Assembly (NCBI RefSeq): GCF_027484705.1
Contig: NZ_JAIXSL010000002.1
Span: 1 to 54,090 of the forward strand
Source: Flavobacterium sp.
GTDB lineage: Bacteria; Bacteroidota; Bacteroidia; Flavobacteriales; Flavobacteriaceae
Direction: 5' to 3'
Length of the DNA stretch: 54,090 nt
The translations under genes were made by a program, and so were the position numbers. Numbering within the stretch: position 1 is the stretch's first letter; each line of letters begins with the position of its first letter. The notes under the pieces were generated by a model that was given only the letters and a program-made list of their open reading frames with translations, was not told where the DNA came from and made no database searches. This document shows positions 35,305 to 44,559 of the stretch, in pieces.

Positions 35305-36487
35305 GATTCTTAATAAGATTCTAGTTGCTTTCCTGATTGTTGTAGTGGTGTTGATTTTTGCCTTGAGGTTAAACGATACCGTAAGTTTCAAGGAAGGTCA
35401 AATCTACTCAGACACACCGCAACTCAAGATCAACGCGCCCAACGAAGTCAAAGTTTTGAAGGTCGCCGTCAGAGAAGGCCAAGAAGTCAAAAAAGGCGAT
35501 ACGCTTTTCGTACTCGAAAACAAGAAAACGCAGTCCGATTTTAATGTTTTGAATACGGATCTCGAATCGAAAACGCACAAGATCGACATCATCAAGAAAC
35601 TGATCGCCAACACGGCAGATCGCAAGGCTTCTTTGATGCAGCTGCTCAAAATTCAATCGGGGATTTACAAAACCGACCGCAAGAAAACAGCATTGGAAAT
35701 TGCCGCTTTGAACAACAAACTCAATTTGTCTTCACAACAAAGTTCGATTCTGACCGATAAATTCAAAACCGATTCGCTGCTGTATGCCAAAGGCGCCATT
35801 TCGCGCTATGAAATGACCGATACGAAAAACCGCAACATCGATGACAAAAAATCGCAGGTGGATGTGAAAACGACTTACGGTTCTAAAAATTACGATTTCG
35901 AGAATCTTTCGAACAATTACAAACGTTCTAAAAACGATTTGCAGCGCAACATCATTGAAGTCGATAACGAACTGCAAGGCTATCGTCAGGATTTGGTGGA
36001 ACTCGAAACGCAGATCAAAGACGGGAAATACAACCTCACTTACATCACCGACGAATTGAAGAAAATGGTGATTTTGAGCACGATCGACGGAACAGTTTCA
36101 AACCTGTTCAACGCCAAACAAAACCTAGAAATTTTAGCCAAAGGCGATTTACTGGCGATCATCGCGCCCAAAAAAGAAAAGTTCTACGCCAAGGTTACTT
36201 TAGATGAAAAGGATTTGGCGTACATCAAAAACGGGCAGGAAATCAACCTCAAACTCGATGCGTATAACTATTACCGCTACGGCGCGATCAAAGGGAAAAT
36301 CACTTATGTGTCGCCTTCGGATGTGGAGAAAACGTTCTATTGTCTGGCCGATATCAAAAAATACAATCCGAACATCAACCTCAAAGCGGGTTACAAACTC
36401 AAAGGAGAAGTGATCATCGAGCGCATGCAACTGTATCAGTACATCATCAAAAAATTGTTCAACAAGATTGACAATAATGTGAATTAA
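35258..36487 (+). CDS. HlyD-family membrane fusion protein
   Basis: The periplasmic adaptor of the secretion operon, 409 residues. One membrane helix (17-38), a lipoyl-like half (INAPNEVKVLKVAVREGQEV, shortened), a long coiled coil (about 95-260), the second lipoyl half and a barrel domain. It should bridge the ABC exporter to the TolC-like protein. The start overlaps the exporter gene by 47 nt, indicating tight coupling. Confidence 0.9.
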   Translation: MENSTFYNTRSINFIKILNKILVAFLIVVVVLIFALRLNDTVSFKEGQIYSDTPQLKINAPNEVKVLKVAVREGQEVKKGDTLFVLENKKTQSDFNVLNTDLESKTHKIDIIKKLIANTADRKASLMQLLKIQSGIYKTDRKKTALEIAALNNKLNLSSQQSSILTDKFKTDSLLYAKGAISRYEMTDTKNRNIDDKKSQVDVKTTYGSKNYDFENLSNNYKRSKNDLQRNIIEVDNELQGYRQDLVELETQIKDGKYNLTYITDELKKMVILSTIDGTVSNLFNAKQNLEILAKGDLLAIIAPKKEKFYAKVTLDEKDLAYIKNGQEINLKLDAYNYYRYGAIKGKITYVSPSDVEKTFYCLADIKKYNPNINLKAGYKLKGEVIIERMQLYQYIIKKLFNKIDNNVN

Positions 36488-36492
36488 TTGGA

Positions 36493-37824
36493 ATGAAAAA
36501 ACGAATCCTCATACTATTTTTTATTGTTTCGAATGCTGCATTTGCTCAGGATCTGATGTCGTTCAAGGATTGTCTTGAACTAGCATTGAAGGAAAACCTC
36601 GAGATGAAATCGGCGCTCAACAGCGAACTTATCGCCAAAACGCAATACCGTTTAAGCTACGGAAAACTAATTCCTAATATTTACGGAACCATAGACAACA
36701 AGGATTCTTGGGGCCGGGAAATCGATCCGAATTCGAACCTTTTCGTCAATACCGATATTAAAAATTACGTGGGTTATTTGAATGCTTCGTACAATCTTTT
36801 TGCAGGTTTTACGGTTTTGAACTCGATTAAGTTCGCCAAACAGGAATACAAAGTCAACCAGTCGAATGTCAAAAAAGTAGAGAACCAGATTACGATTGAT
36901 TTGGCCGAAAAATTCATCACGATTTTATATTTGCAGGAAATCATCGCTGCCAATGAAAAACAAATCGAATCGAGCCAGAAACAACTCGAACTCGCACAAC
37001 TCAAATTCGATTCCGGAACGATTGCTGAAGGTGAAGTGTTTAAAATCAAATCGCAGAAAGCCTCGGAAGAACTGACGCTGATTACGAACCAAAACCATTT
37101 GACGGACAATCTTGTAAGCCTCAAACAGCTGATGAACATGCCGCTGGATAAGGAAATCACTTTGATCAAACCGATTTTGCAAATCGATCCTTCGTTAGAT
37201 ATCGAAAGAAACCAGTACGATATCATCAAACAAGCTTTGGAAATCAATCCTTCTCTGGCGATGAGTCAATACCGCGAAAAGAAAGCGCGTGCTGCGTTAG
37301 CCTTAGCCAGAGCATCGCGTTATCCGGTGTTGTCTATGCGTGCGCAATACGGTTCGCAATATACTAAAACCAATTATCAGGATCACTCCGAAGATTTGCT
37401 TCCGTTTGAAGACCAATTGAGAAACAATGAAGTCAATATTTTGAGGTTGAATTTGATCGTTCCGATCTTTAACCAATTCGACAGCCGTTCTAAAATTAAA
37501 ACCTCGAAAATCCTTTACAAACAATCTAAAATCGATACTGAAATCAAACGCAACGAACTTTCGAAGGAAGTCTTGAAAGCGATTACCGATACCAAAACAT
37601 CGTTGAAGAAAAATGAAGCCTCGTCAAAAGCTTTCGAATTCTCAGAAAAAAGTTACCAGGCTGATGCGTTGAAGTTTGAATTGGGGAAAATCAACACCAA
37701 TGAACTCAACGTCACCAAAGCGAGCTACAACTATTCTCAAGCCCAATTGATTCAGTCAAAATATGAGTTGCTTTATAACAATGCGCTGATTAAATTTTAT
37801 TTGGGCGAGAAATTTTCTTTGTAA
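36493..37824 (+). CDS. TolC-family outer-membrane efflux protein
   Basis: A 443-residue protein with a signal peptide (1-18, cut after AFAQ) and two repeats of the TolC fold: helical hairpins with a beta-barrel segment each, for example SFKDCLELALKENLEMK at the start and AQLKFDSGTIAEGEVFKIK (part). It forms the exit duct. It begins 5 nt after the adaptor gene and completes the three-part type I secretion system; no cargo gene was found nearby. Confidence 0.92.
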   Translation: MKKRILILFFIVSNAAFAQDLMSFKDCLELALKENLEMKSALNSELIAKTQYRLSYGKLIPNIYGTIDNKDSWGREIDPNSNLFVNTDIKNYVGYLNASYNLFAGFTVLNSIKFAKQEYKVNQSNVKKVENQITIDLAEKFITILYLQEIIAANEKQIESSQKQLELAQLKFDSGTIAEGEVFKIKSQKASEELTLITNQNHLTDNLVSLKQLMNMPLDKEITLIKPILQIDPSLDIERNQYDIIKQALEINPSLAMSQYREKKARAALALARASRYPVLSMRAQYGSQYTKTNYQDHSEDLLPFEDQLRNNEVNILRLNLIVPIFNQFDSRSKIKTSKILYKQSKIDTEIKRNELSKEVLKAITDTKTSLKKNEASSKAFEFSEKSYQADALKFELGKINTNELNVTKASYNYSQAQLIQSKYELLYNNALIKFYLGEKFSL

Positions 37825-37868
37825 TCGCATAATCGCTGCTGAAAAAGAGTGTCATTTTCTTTTTTGTT

Positions 37869-37876
37869 TATATTTG
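37869..37876 (+). promoter_or_regulatory. -7 box of the O-antigen-ligase/TPR gene
   Basis: TATATTTG, perfect, 23 nt before the ATG at 37900; no clear -33 box. It separates this gene from the secretion operon. Confidence 0.5.
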
Positions 37877-37899
37877 ACTGCAAACAAAAAAGACAAGCA

Positions 37900-39909
37900 A
37901 TGAAAGCCACAACAACAGCAAAAGCCTATTTTATTTTTTTATTGTTGTTGCCGTTTGCTTATGTTTCAAGCCTCGTCGATCCGGTTTTGATGCCGCGACA
38001 GGTTTACCTTTCCGTGTTTGTACTGCTGAGCGTTTTTCTGTTGCCATCGAACAAAGACAAGCAAAGTTTCATCCCGATTAAAAATCCGTTGTACATAGCC
38101 ATTGGAAGTTATCTTGCGCTTTCAGTCATCTCAGCTTATACCAACGGTTTTACTTCTGAAAGTCATTACATCCTGTCAAAACAGTTGCTGCTTTTTTCGT
38201 TTTTGTTGGTCACCATTCAAGCGCTTTACAATAAAATCATCAGTGTCCATATTTTGATTCAAGGCTGCATTGCGTTTGGAATCATCGCGATTCTTGGCGC
38301 CTATTACGATTGGATCGGAAAAACCATCGATGGTGAAAAATTATTCGGCAAGGCGAATCTCGTGAAAAGCTTTTTTGCCAATAAAAACCTGCTGGCTTCC
38401 ATACTTTTTATGTGTTTCCCGTTTTTTCTGATGGGTTTGAAACAATCGAAAAAAAACAGGTTGGTATCATTGACGTCCATTTTTAGCGCTTTACCAATAT
38501 TAATTTTATTGGGAACCCGAGCCGTTTTTCTGGCTTTTGCGTTTTTTGGATTGCTGGTTTTGGGTTACTATCTCACTTTCAAATTAGGCATTCGGAAAAG
38601 ATTTATCGGTTTAGCAAGCATTGCCCTGATGGCACTTGGCGTTTTTACTTATACAAGTTTTTTTGCGCCGAAAACTCAGGAAATTTCCGTTTCTAAAAAT
38701 AGCACAACACAATATTTTAACCGGATTGTGAGCAACAATACGCTGATTGCGCGAGGGAAATTCTGGAACCATTCGATAGCGATGTGGAAAGAAAAACCGT
38801 TGTTGGGCGTAGGTTTGGGAAATTGGCAAGTGCATTTTCCGAAATACGGACTCAACGAGTTTAAGGAATTTACCATCGCCAACGGCACCGAAACTTTGCA
38901 ACGTCCGCACAATGATTTTCTGAATATTCTGTGTGAAAACGGTATTTTGGGATTGCTCGCTTATGGTTTCATTTTTGGAATTATTTATTTCCAGTTGCTG
39001 TTTCTGATTAAAAATGCGAAATCCGACAACGAACGCTGGAACTACATTTACCTGCTAGGCGGAATTACAGGATATTTGGTGATCTCATTTTTCGATTTCC
39101 CAATGGAACGCGTCGAACATCAAATCCTGCTGATGGTTTTCTTTGCGGTTACGACGGCAAATTATTACACGCTTAAAGCATCAAATCCTACTTCAAATAA
39201 AAACGGAATTTTGCTTGTTTATAGCGTCGCGGTATTTTCATTGTATTCCTTAGTCGTAGCAGCTTTTCGTTTCAAAGGCGAACTCGAAACCGTAAAAATG
39301 TACCAGGCAAAAGATGCCGAACAATGGGACGAAACTCTATTCCATGCGAACAGGGCCGAAAATTATTTTTACAAAATCGACCCGACAAGCATCCCAATCG
39401 ATTGGTATAAAGGCATGGCAAGTTTCAATCGTAGCGAAATTGAGCAAAGCATTGCTTATTTTGAAAACGCTTATGAAATTGCGCCTTATCAGATTCAGGT
39501 GATCAACAATCTGGCAACTGCTTACGGGATGCATGGTGAAAGCGATAAAGCGGTAACGTATTATCTGAAGGCGTTGGAAATTTCGGATCAGTTTGAAGAA
39601 GCACGATTAAACTTAGCAGCCGTTTATTACAACCAAAAAAAATATGAACTGGCCTTTGATGTGATTGATAAAGTAAACATCACCACCAAAAACAAAAAAT
39701 TCAAGAAGTATCTCATTCCTATTCTTGAAAAGAAAATCAATAGCATTCTGGTCAAAAATAACGACTTGGCATTATCGAGAAAAGTGGCTGAAAAAATCAC
39801 CAAAAGCAGTTATCTATACAATTTTTATTTTACTTCCAAACAAGACAATATTTCTTTTGAAGCGGAAGTATTGTCCTTTAAAAATAAAGATCTGAAAACT
39901 ACGCGTTAA
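37900..39909 (+). CDS. O-antigen ligase/polymerase-like membrane protein with TPR domain
   Basis: A 669-residue protein. About twelve membrane helices cover residues 10-460, with the Wzy/WaaL core around 185-350 (LLGTRAVFL, then GVGLGNW and the HNDFL motif that is typical of O-antigen ligases). The C-terminal 170 residues form TPR repeats (KGMASFNRSEIEQSIAYFE and NLATAYGMHGESDKAV, shortened). It may join or polymerise glycans for a surface polymer or glycoprotein; the acceptor is unknown. The ATG at 37900 follows the -7 box. Its TAA stop overlaps that of the convergent birA gene in TTAA. Confidence 0.87.
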   Translation: MKATTTAKAYFIFLLLLPFAYVSSLVDPVLMPRQVYLSVFVLLSVFLLPSNKDKQSFIPIKNPLYIAIGSYLALSVISAYTNGFTSESHYILSKQLLLFSFLLVTIQALYNKIISVHILIQGCIAFGIIAILGAYYDWIGKTIDGEKLFGKANLVKSFFANKNLLASILFMCFPFFLMGLKQSKKNRLVSLTSIFSALPILILLGTRAVFLAFAFFGLLVLGYYLTFKLGIRKRFIGLASIALMALGVFTYTSFFAPKTQEISVSKNSTTQYFNRIVSNNTLIARGKFWNHSIAMWKEKPLLGVGLGNWQVHFPKYGLNEFKEFTIANGTETLQRPHNDFLNILCENGILGLLAYGFIFGIIYFQLLFLIKNAKSDNERWNYIYLLGGITGYLVISFFDFPMERVEHQILLMVFFAVTTANYYTLKASNPTSNKNGILLVYSVAVFSLYSLVVAAFRFKGELETVKMYQAKDAEQWDETLFHANRAENYFYKIDPTSIPIDWYKGMASFNRSEIEQSIAYFENAYEIAPYQIQVINNLATAYGMHGESDKAVTYYLKALEISDQFEEARLNLAAVYYNQKKYELAFDVIDKVNITTKNKKFKKYLIPILEKKINSILVKNNDLALSRKVAEKITKSSYLYNFYFTSKQDNISFEAEVLSFKNKDLKTTR

Positions 39910-40640
39910 AAAATCATTTTGACTTCTTTGATATCGAAATCCATCGGTGATCCATCTTCGGAAAGGATTTCAAGTTGCCCAGTAGCTGTGATTCCGTTAA
40001 TCGTTCCCATAAAAATCGATTCATCCGTTTTTTGAAAAGGCATAAGTACATCTTTCTTGAAAAGTAAACTCGTGTATTGATCTTTTAACGTTGCTGATTC
40101 CGTTTCCCACGATTCGAGCATCGATTTTAAATGATCGACAATCGAAAACAGCAAAGCTTCTTTGTCGAAAATGGTGTTGGTTTGCAGCGCCAATGAAGAA
40201 GCTTGTGGCAGGTTTTCAAAATAGGTTTGGTTGACATTGATGCCAATACCTACAATAGAATCAATCGAATCGTTGCTTTTGAAGCTGTTTTCAATCAAAA
40301 TCCCGCCAACTTTCTTATCGGCTGACATAATGTCGTTGGGCCATTTGATACTAAGATTTGGTATTTTGAGACTTTCCAAACTGCGGATAACTGCCAGCGC
40401 CACGGCAATGTTTAAATTAAAAACATCATTAACATCGGTCAGGAAATCTTTCACCAAGACACTCATTATAAGGTTTTTGCCGATTTCAGAATTCCATACG
40501 GCACCCATTTGTCCTTTGCCTTTGGTTTGGTTTTCAGCCGTAACCACCGTAAAATTTTCGGCATTCTTATGACGCGCCAAATCCTTCAGAAAATCATTTG
40601 TGGAATCTATGGCATCGAGTTTGACTAAGCGCATCGGCAT
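39906..40640 (-). CDS. birA: Biotin--[acetyl-CoA-carboxylase] ligase
   Basis: Activates biotin with ATP and attaches it to the carrier protein of acetyl-CoA carboxylase. The chain of 244 residues is the class I type: it lacks the N-terminal DNA-binding domain, so it is not a repressor. Motifs are DSTN, KGKGQMGAVW (for GRGRxGRxW), KWPNDI and GIGINVN. The ATG at 40640 gives the usual length. It converges on the O-antigen-ligase-like gene with a 4-nt overlap and diverges from rsfS. Confidence 0.93.
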   Translation of the reverse strand: MPMRLVKLDAIDSTNDFLKDLARHKNAENFTVVTAENQTKGKGQMGAVWNSEIGKNLIMSVLVKDFLTDVNDVFNLNIAVALAVIRSLESLKIPNLSIKWPNDIMSADKKVGGILIENSFKSNDSIDSIVGIGINVNQTYFENLPQASSLALQTNTIFDKEALLFSIVDHLKSMLESWETESATLKDQYTSLLFKKDVLMPFQKTDESIFMGTINGITATGQLEILSEDGSPMDFDIKEVKMIF

Positions 40641-40698
40641 TATTTGTAAGACGGAATTTAATCTTATGTTAAGGTTCAAAATTAATCACAAAAAATGA

Positions 40699-40706
40699 TA
40701 ACTTTG
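40699..40706 (+). promoter_or_regulatory. -7 box of rsfS
   Basis: TAACTTTG, perfect, 22 nt before the ATG. A TTCA at 40677-40680 is in roughly the right place for a -33 box. Confidence 0.5.
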
Positions 40707-40727
40707 CAAACATATATAAAATAATAA

Positions 40728-41099
40728 ATGGCGAAAAAGACAATTAATAATGATGTGTTATTAGCTAATATCATCAAAGGAATTGAAGAAGTAAAAGGAA
40801 ACGATATTGACATTTTAGATTTAAGAGAAATAGACAATTCCGCATGTGACTATTTCATTATCTGCAACGGAAATTCAAATACTCAGGTTAACGCGATCGT
40901 TAACTCCATCCAAAAGACAGTTTCAAAAGCAATCAAGGACAAACCCTGGCACGTGGAAGGCGCTGATAACGCTGAATGGGTGCTGATGGATTATGTCAAT
41001 ATTGTGGTGCATGTGTTCCAGAAACACATCCGCGAATTCTATAACATCGAGAGCCTTTGGGGCGACGCCAAAATCACTACCATAGAAAACAAATATTAA
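40728..41099 (+). CDS. rsfS: Ribosome silencing factor RsfS
   Basis: A 123-residue protein that binds ribosomal protein L14 and keeps subunits apart during starvation. The family blocks are visible: DILDLREIDNSACDYFIIC (shortened), WHVEGADNAEWVLMDY and VHVFQKHIREFYNIESLWGD (shortened). It is followed by ftsH 10 nt downstream, the standard arrangement in Flavobacteriaceae. Confidence 0.95.
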   Translation: MAKKTINNDVLLANIIKGIEEVKGNDIDILDLREIDNSACDYFIICNGNSNTQVNAIVNSIQKTVSKAIKDKPWHVEGADNAEWVLMDYVNIVVHVFQKHIREFYNIESLWGDAKITTIENKY

Positions 41100-41109
41100 A
41101 GCGAAAAAA

Positions 41110-43041
41110 ATGGCCAACGATAACAAACCCAATCCTAATAAAATCAAGGTAAGCCCATACCTTTTATACGCCGGTGTAATCTTACTTTTCGTATTCATAA
41201 GTTTTTTTACGGGCGGATCCGGTTTTCAGGAATTAGCCAAAACAAGCTCTTCCAAATTCAACACATATTTGGAGCATGGCGATGTTCAGAAAGTTATTGT
41301 TTATAACAAATCTGAGGCTGAAGTCTATTTAACCCCACAAGCTTTAAAACTTCCGATACACAAAGCGGTTGCCAAAGACTTACTCAACAGACCCAATACC
41401 AAAGGACCGCATTATGTTTTTGATATCGGAAATGATGAGATTTTCCAGAAGAAATTAGAAACTGCAGTGGCTGAAGGAAAATTGAAAGATTACAACTTCT
41501 TACCGAAAAGCAATTGGTCGGAAATTTTGTTGAATTTATTGCCCATCCTGATTATCGTCGGCATCTGGATTTTCATCATGCGCCGTATGAGCAGCAATGC
41601 TCCTGGCGGTGGCGGACAGATTTTCAATATCGGAAAATCGAAAGCGAAATTGTTTGATGAGAAGACCGATATCAAAACGACTTTTAAAGATGTTGCCGGA
41701 TTAGAAGGTGCAAAAGAAGAAATACAGGAAATTGTAGAGTTTCTGAAAAACCCACAAAAATACACCAATTTGGGCGGGAAAATTCCAAAAGGCGCGCTAC
41801 TAGTTGGGCCTCCGGGAACCGGAAAAACATTACTGGCCAAAGCCGTAGCAGGTGAAGCACAAGTACCGTTTTTCTCGTTGTCTGGTTCTGACTTTGTGGA
41901 AATGTTTGTAGGTGTCGGAGCTTCCAGAGTTCGTGACCTGTTCAAACAAGCTAAGGAAAAAGCACCCGCGATTATCTTCATTGATGAAATTGACGCCGTA
42001 GGCCGCGCCCGTGGAAAAAGCAATTTCTCAGGCGGTAACGACGAACGTGAAAATACCTTAAACCAGCTTTTGACAGAAATGGATGGTTTCGGAACGAATT
42101 CTAATGTCATTGTACTAGCCGCAACCAATAGAGCCGACGTATTGGACAAAGCTTTGATGCGCGCAGGCCGTTTCGACAGACAGATTTTTGTCGATTTACC
42201 GGACATCCGCGAACGTAAAGAAATCTTCGAAGTGCATTTGGCACCACTCAAAAAAGTAGAACATTTAGACACTGACTTTTTGGCGAAACAAACGCCCGGA
42301 TTTTCAGGAGCCGATATCGCCAACGTCTGTAACGAAGCCGCATTGATTGCTGCAAGAAATAATAAAGAAGCAGTAGACAAACAAGATTTCCTTGATGCCG
42401 TGGACAGAATCGTCGGTGGACTCGAAAAGAAAAATAAAATCGTCACACCCGACGAAAAGAAAGCGATTGCTATTCACGAAGCCGGTCACGCAACTGTTAG
42501 CTGGATGTTAGAACACGCAGCGCCTTTGGTAAAAGTAACAATCGTACCGCGTGGGCAAAGCCTCGGAGCCGCTTGGTATTTACCCGAAGAAAGACTGATC
42601 GTTCGTCCGGATCAAATGCTCGATGAAATGTGTGCGACAATGGGCGGAAGAGCTGCTGAAAAAGTAACCTTCAACCGCATTTCTACAGGTGCTTTGAGCG
42701 ATTTGGAAAAAGTCACCAAACAAGCCCGAGCGATGGTTACGATTTATGGTTTAAATGAAAAAATCGGCAATGTTACTTATTACGATTCTTCAGGTCAAAA
42801 CGAATACAATTTCTCGAAACCTTATTCGGAAGAAACCGCGATGATTATCGATAAGGAAATTTCAGCCTTGATTGAAAGTCAGTATGAAAGAGCGATTCAA
42901 ATCCTCGAAGAAAACAAAGACAAACTGAACCAACTTGCTGATATTCTGATAGAAAAAGAAGTGATATTTAAAGATGATTTGGAAGCCATATTTGGAAAAC
43001 GAAAATTCGATTCGAACCTTCAGGAAGAAATGGATTTGTAA
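41110..43041 (+). CDS. ftsH: ATP-dependent zinc metalloprotease FtsH
   Basis: A membrane-bound quality-control protease of 643 residues. Two membrane helices (about 14-32 and 138-157) flank a periplasmic segment; the AAA+ domain has GPPGTGKT, IIFIDEIDAVGR and the second region of homology; the protease domain has the zinc motif HEAGH at residues 456-460. It degrades unassembled membrane proteins and regulators. A perfect 16-bp terminator stem follows, and the LUD-cdsA-psd genes come next from a new promoter. Confidence 0.98.
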   Translation: MANDNKPNPNKIKVSPYLLYAGVILLFVFISFFTGGSGFQELAKTSSSKFNTYLEHGDVQKVIVYNKSEAEVYLTPQALKLPIHKAVAKDLLNRPNTKGPHYVFDIGNDEIFQKKLETAVAEGKLKDYNFLPKSNWSEILLNLLPILIIVGIWIFIMRRMSSNAPGGGGQIFNIGKSKAKLFDEKTDIKTTFKDVAGLEGAKEEIQEIVEFLKNPQKYTNLGGKIPKGALLVGPPGTGKTLLAKAVAGEAQVPFFSLSGSDFVEMFVGVGASRVRDLFKQAKEKAPAIIFIDEIDAVGRARGKSNFSGGNDERENTLNQLLTEMDGFGTNSNVIVLAATNRADVLDKALMRAGRFDRQIFVDLPDIRERKEIFEVHLAPLKKVEHLDTDFLAKQTPGFSGADIANVCNEAALIAARNNKEAVDKQDFLDAVDRIVGGLEKKNKIVTPDEKKAIAIHEAGHATVSWMLEHAAPLVKVTIVPRGQSLGAAWYLPEERLIVRPDQMLDEMCATMGGRAAEKVTFNRISTGALSDLEKVTKQARAMVTIYGLNEKIGNVTYYDSSGQNEYNFSKPYSEETAMIIDKEISALIESQYERAIQILEENKDKLNQLADILIEKEVIFKDDLEAIFGKRKFDSNLQEEMDL

Positions 43042-43065
43042 TCGGTATTAAAAAGCGAAAATTTT

Positions 43066-43108
43066 AAAAAATCTTAATTCATTCCTACATTTGAATTAAG
43101 ATTTTTTT
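43066..43108 (+). terminator. Intrinsic terminator of rsfS-ftsH
   Basis: AAAAAATCTTAATTCA (43066-43081) pairs perfectly with TGAATTAAGATTTTTT around TTCCTACATT. Its last T is the first base of the next gene's -7 box. Confidence 0.85.
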
Positions 43109-43115
43109 ATCTTTG
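43108..43115 (+). promoter_or_regulatory. -7 box of the LUD-cdsA-psd operon
   Basis: TATCTTTG, perfect. It begins on the final T of the ftsH terminator, so the two signals share a base. The leader would be about 33 nt. Confidence 0.5.
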
Positions 43116-43154
43116 GATGTTTTCAAAAACATTTTAACCACGAGCATAAAGCAT

Positions 43155-43757
43155 ATGAGTCTTTTCAGGAAATTTTTTGGTGCGGGTAATGATTCTTCGG
43201 ATGAGGAAAAGCAAAGTGAGTTCAATACTCAACAAGCGCATTTATCGGCTCCAGCTGATGAAAAGTTCACTTTCAACTTCAAGAAAAACGGTGGTAAATT
43301 CCTTTATTGCGAAGATTTGTCCGAAGTCAAAGATCATTTTGAGCACATTCTCGAAGAGAACGATTGGTTTGAATCCGAAGCCGCATGTTTTGAGCCGAAA
43401 CTTTACAGCATGCTCGATGAAAACAAATTGGTTTACAAAAACTCCACGAACCCAAAATTCCTTTTGGCGAGTTGCGAAAACCTGATTGCTGACGAAGGTT
43501 CGATACTATTTTCATCAAACCAAATCAAGCAAAACAAACCTAACGATCTTCCGGTCAATATGGTGATTTTGGCTACCACAAGCCAGATTCTCGAAAGCAA
43601 AAGCGACGGACTTCGTGCCATCAAAAAGAAATACGATAAGGATTACCCAACCAATATCACCACGATAAAATATTTCGAAAAAGCCAAAGAAGAAGACTTT
43701 TTGCAATATGGAAGTTCCGCAAAAAACCTGTATTTACTTCTTTTAGAAGATCTTTAA
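43155..43757 (+). CDS. LUD domain protein (LutC-like)
   Basis: A 200-residue protein of the LUD/YkgG fold, which in LutC takes part in lactate use. Here it is isolated from LutA and LutB and located in the conserved slot between ftsH and cdsA, which suggests a different, unknown role. The ATG at 43155 starts MSLFRKFFG; the in-frame TTG at 43113 lies inside the promoter box. It is followed by cdsA after 1 nt. Confidence 0.85.
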   Translation: MSLFRKFFGAGNDSSDEEKQSEFNTQQAHLSAPADEKFTFNFKKNGGKFLYCEDLSEVKDHFEHILEENDWFESEAACFEPKLYSMLDENKLVYKNSTNPKFLLASCENLIADEGSILFSSNQIKQNKPNDLPVNMVILATTSQILESKSDGLRAIKKKYDKDYPTNITTIKYFEKAKEEDFLQYGSSAKNLYLLLLEDL

Positions 43758-43758
43758 A

Positions 43759-44559
43759 ATGAACGAAACTCTAACAAGAGCGCTTTCCGGTGTTTTATAT
43801 ATTGCTATATTAATTTCCGCCACCTTATTCTTCAACAGCTTTTTAGCGTTATTCGGGATTTTCCTGATGCTGACCGTCAGCGAATTCTGTGACCTTGTCA
43901 AGCTTCCGAAACGCATTGCATTTCCTTTAACTTTAGTGCTTTATCTCGCATTTTCGTTTTTCATACAAAATCCAATCATCGATTTTGCTTTTTGGGCTTT
44001 CACTTTTGCAATCTCCATCAAAGCCATGCTTTTTTTGTTTGAAACCAAAGAAGCCAACTTGACAATAGCCTCAAAATATTTATATCTGATTGGTTACATC
44101 GTTTTCCCATTTCTGTTGATTATCAGACTGCCGATGACAGAAAATATCTTTAATCCAAAAATCATCATCGGGCTTTTTATGTTGATCTGGATCAATGACA
44201 CGATGGCGTATGTCGTAGGAAAATCAATAGGTAAACGAAAATTGTTCGAACGAATTTCCCCAAAAAAGACCATTGAAGGTTTTCTCGGCGGATTAGTTTT
44301 CGCAGTGATTTCAAGTGTATTCATCGCACAATATTATATAGAACAACCTGTTTTTTATTGGATTCTGATTGCCGTTATCGTTGGTGTTTTAGGCACGATT
44401 GGCGATTTGATCGAATCCAAATTCAAACGCGTTGCCGGAGTCAAAGACAGTGGAAAAATTATGCCCGGCCACGGTGGCATTTTAGACCGCCTCGATAGTA
44501 TTATATTTGTCGGACCTTTTGTATTTTTGTTGTATCAAATTTTAAATTATGTTTCATAA
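43759..44559 (+). CDS. cdsA: Phosphatidate cytidylyltransferase
   Basis: Makes CDP-diacylglycerol from phosphatidic acid and CTP, the branch point of phospholipid synthesis. The 266-residue protein has about eight membrane helices and the family signature near the C-terminus: GDLIESKFKRVAGVKDSG and MPGHGGILDRLDS. The gene overlaps psd by 11 nt. Confidence 0.96.
   Translation: MNETLTRALSGVLYIAILISATLFFNSFLALFGIFLMLTVSEFCDLVKLPKRIAFPLTLVLYLAFSFFIQNPIIDFAFWAFTFAISIKAMLFLFETKEANLTIASKYLYLIGYIVFPFLLIIRLPMTENIFNPKIIIGLFMLIWINDTMAYVVGKSIGKRKLFERISPKKTIEGFLGGLVFAVISSVFIAQYYIEQPVFYWILIAVIVGVLGTIGDLIESKFKRVAGVKDSGKIMPGHGGILDRLDSIIFVGPFVFLLYQILNYVS

Noticed and set aside
41490..42446. A 318-codon open frame opposite ftsH
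   Set aside because: It mirrors the codon pattern of ftsH, is Ser- and Pro-rich, and has no family.
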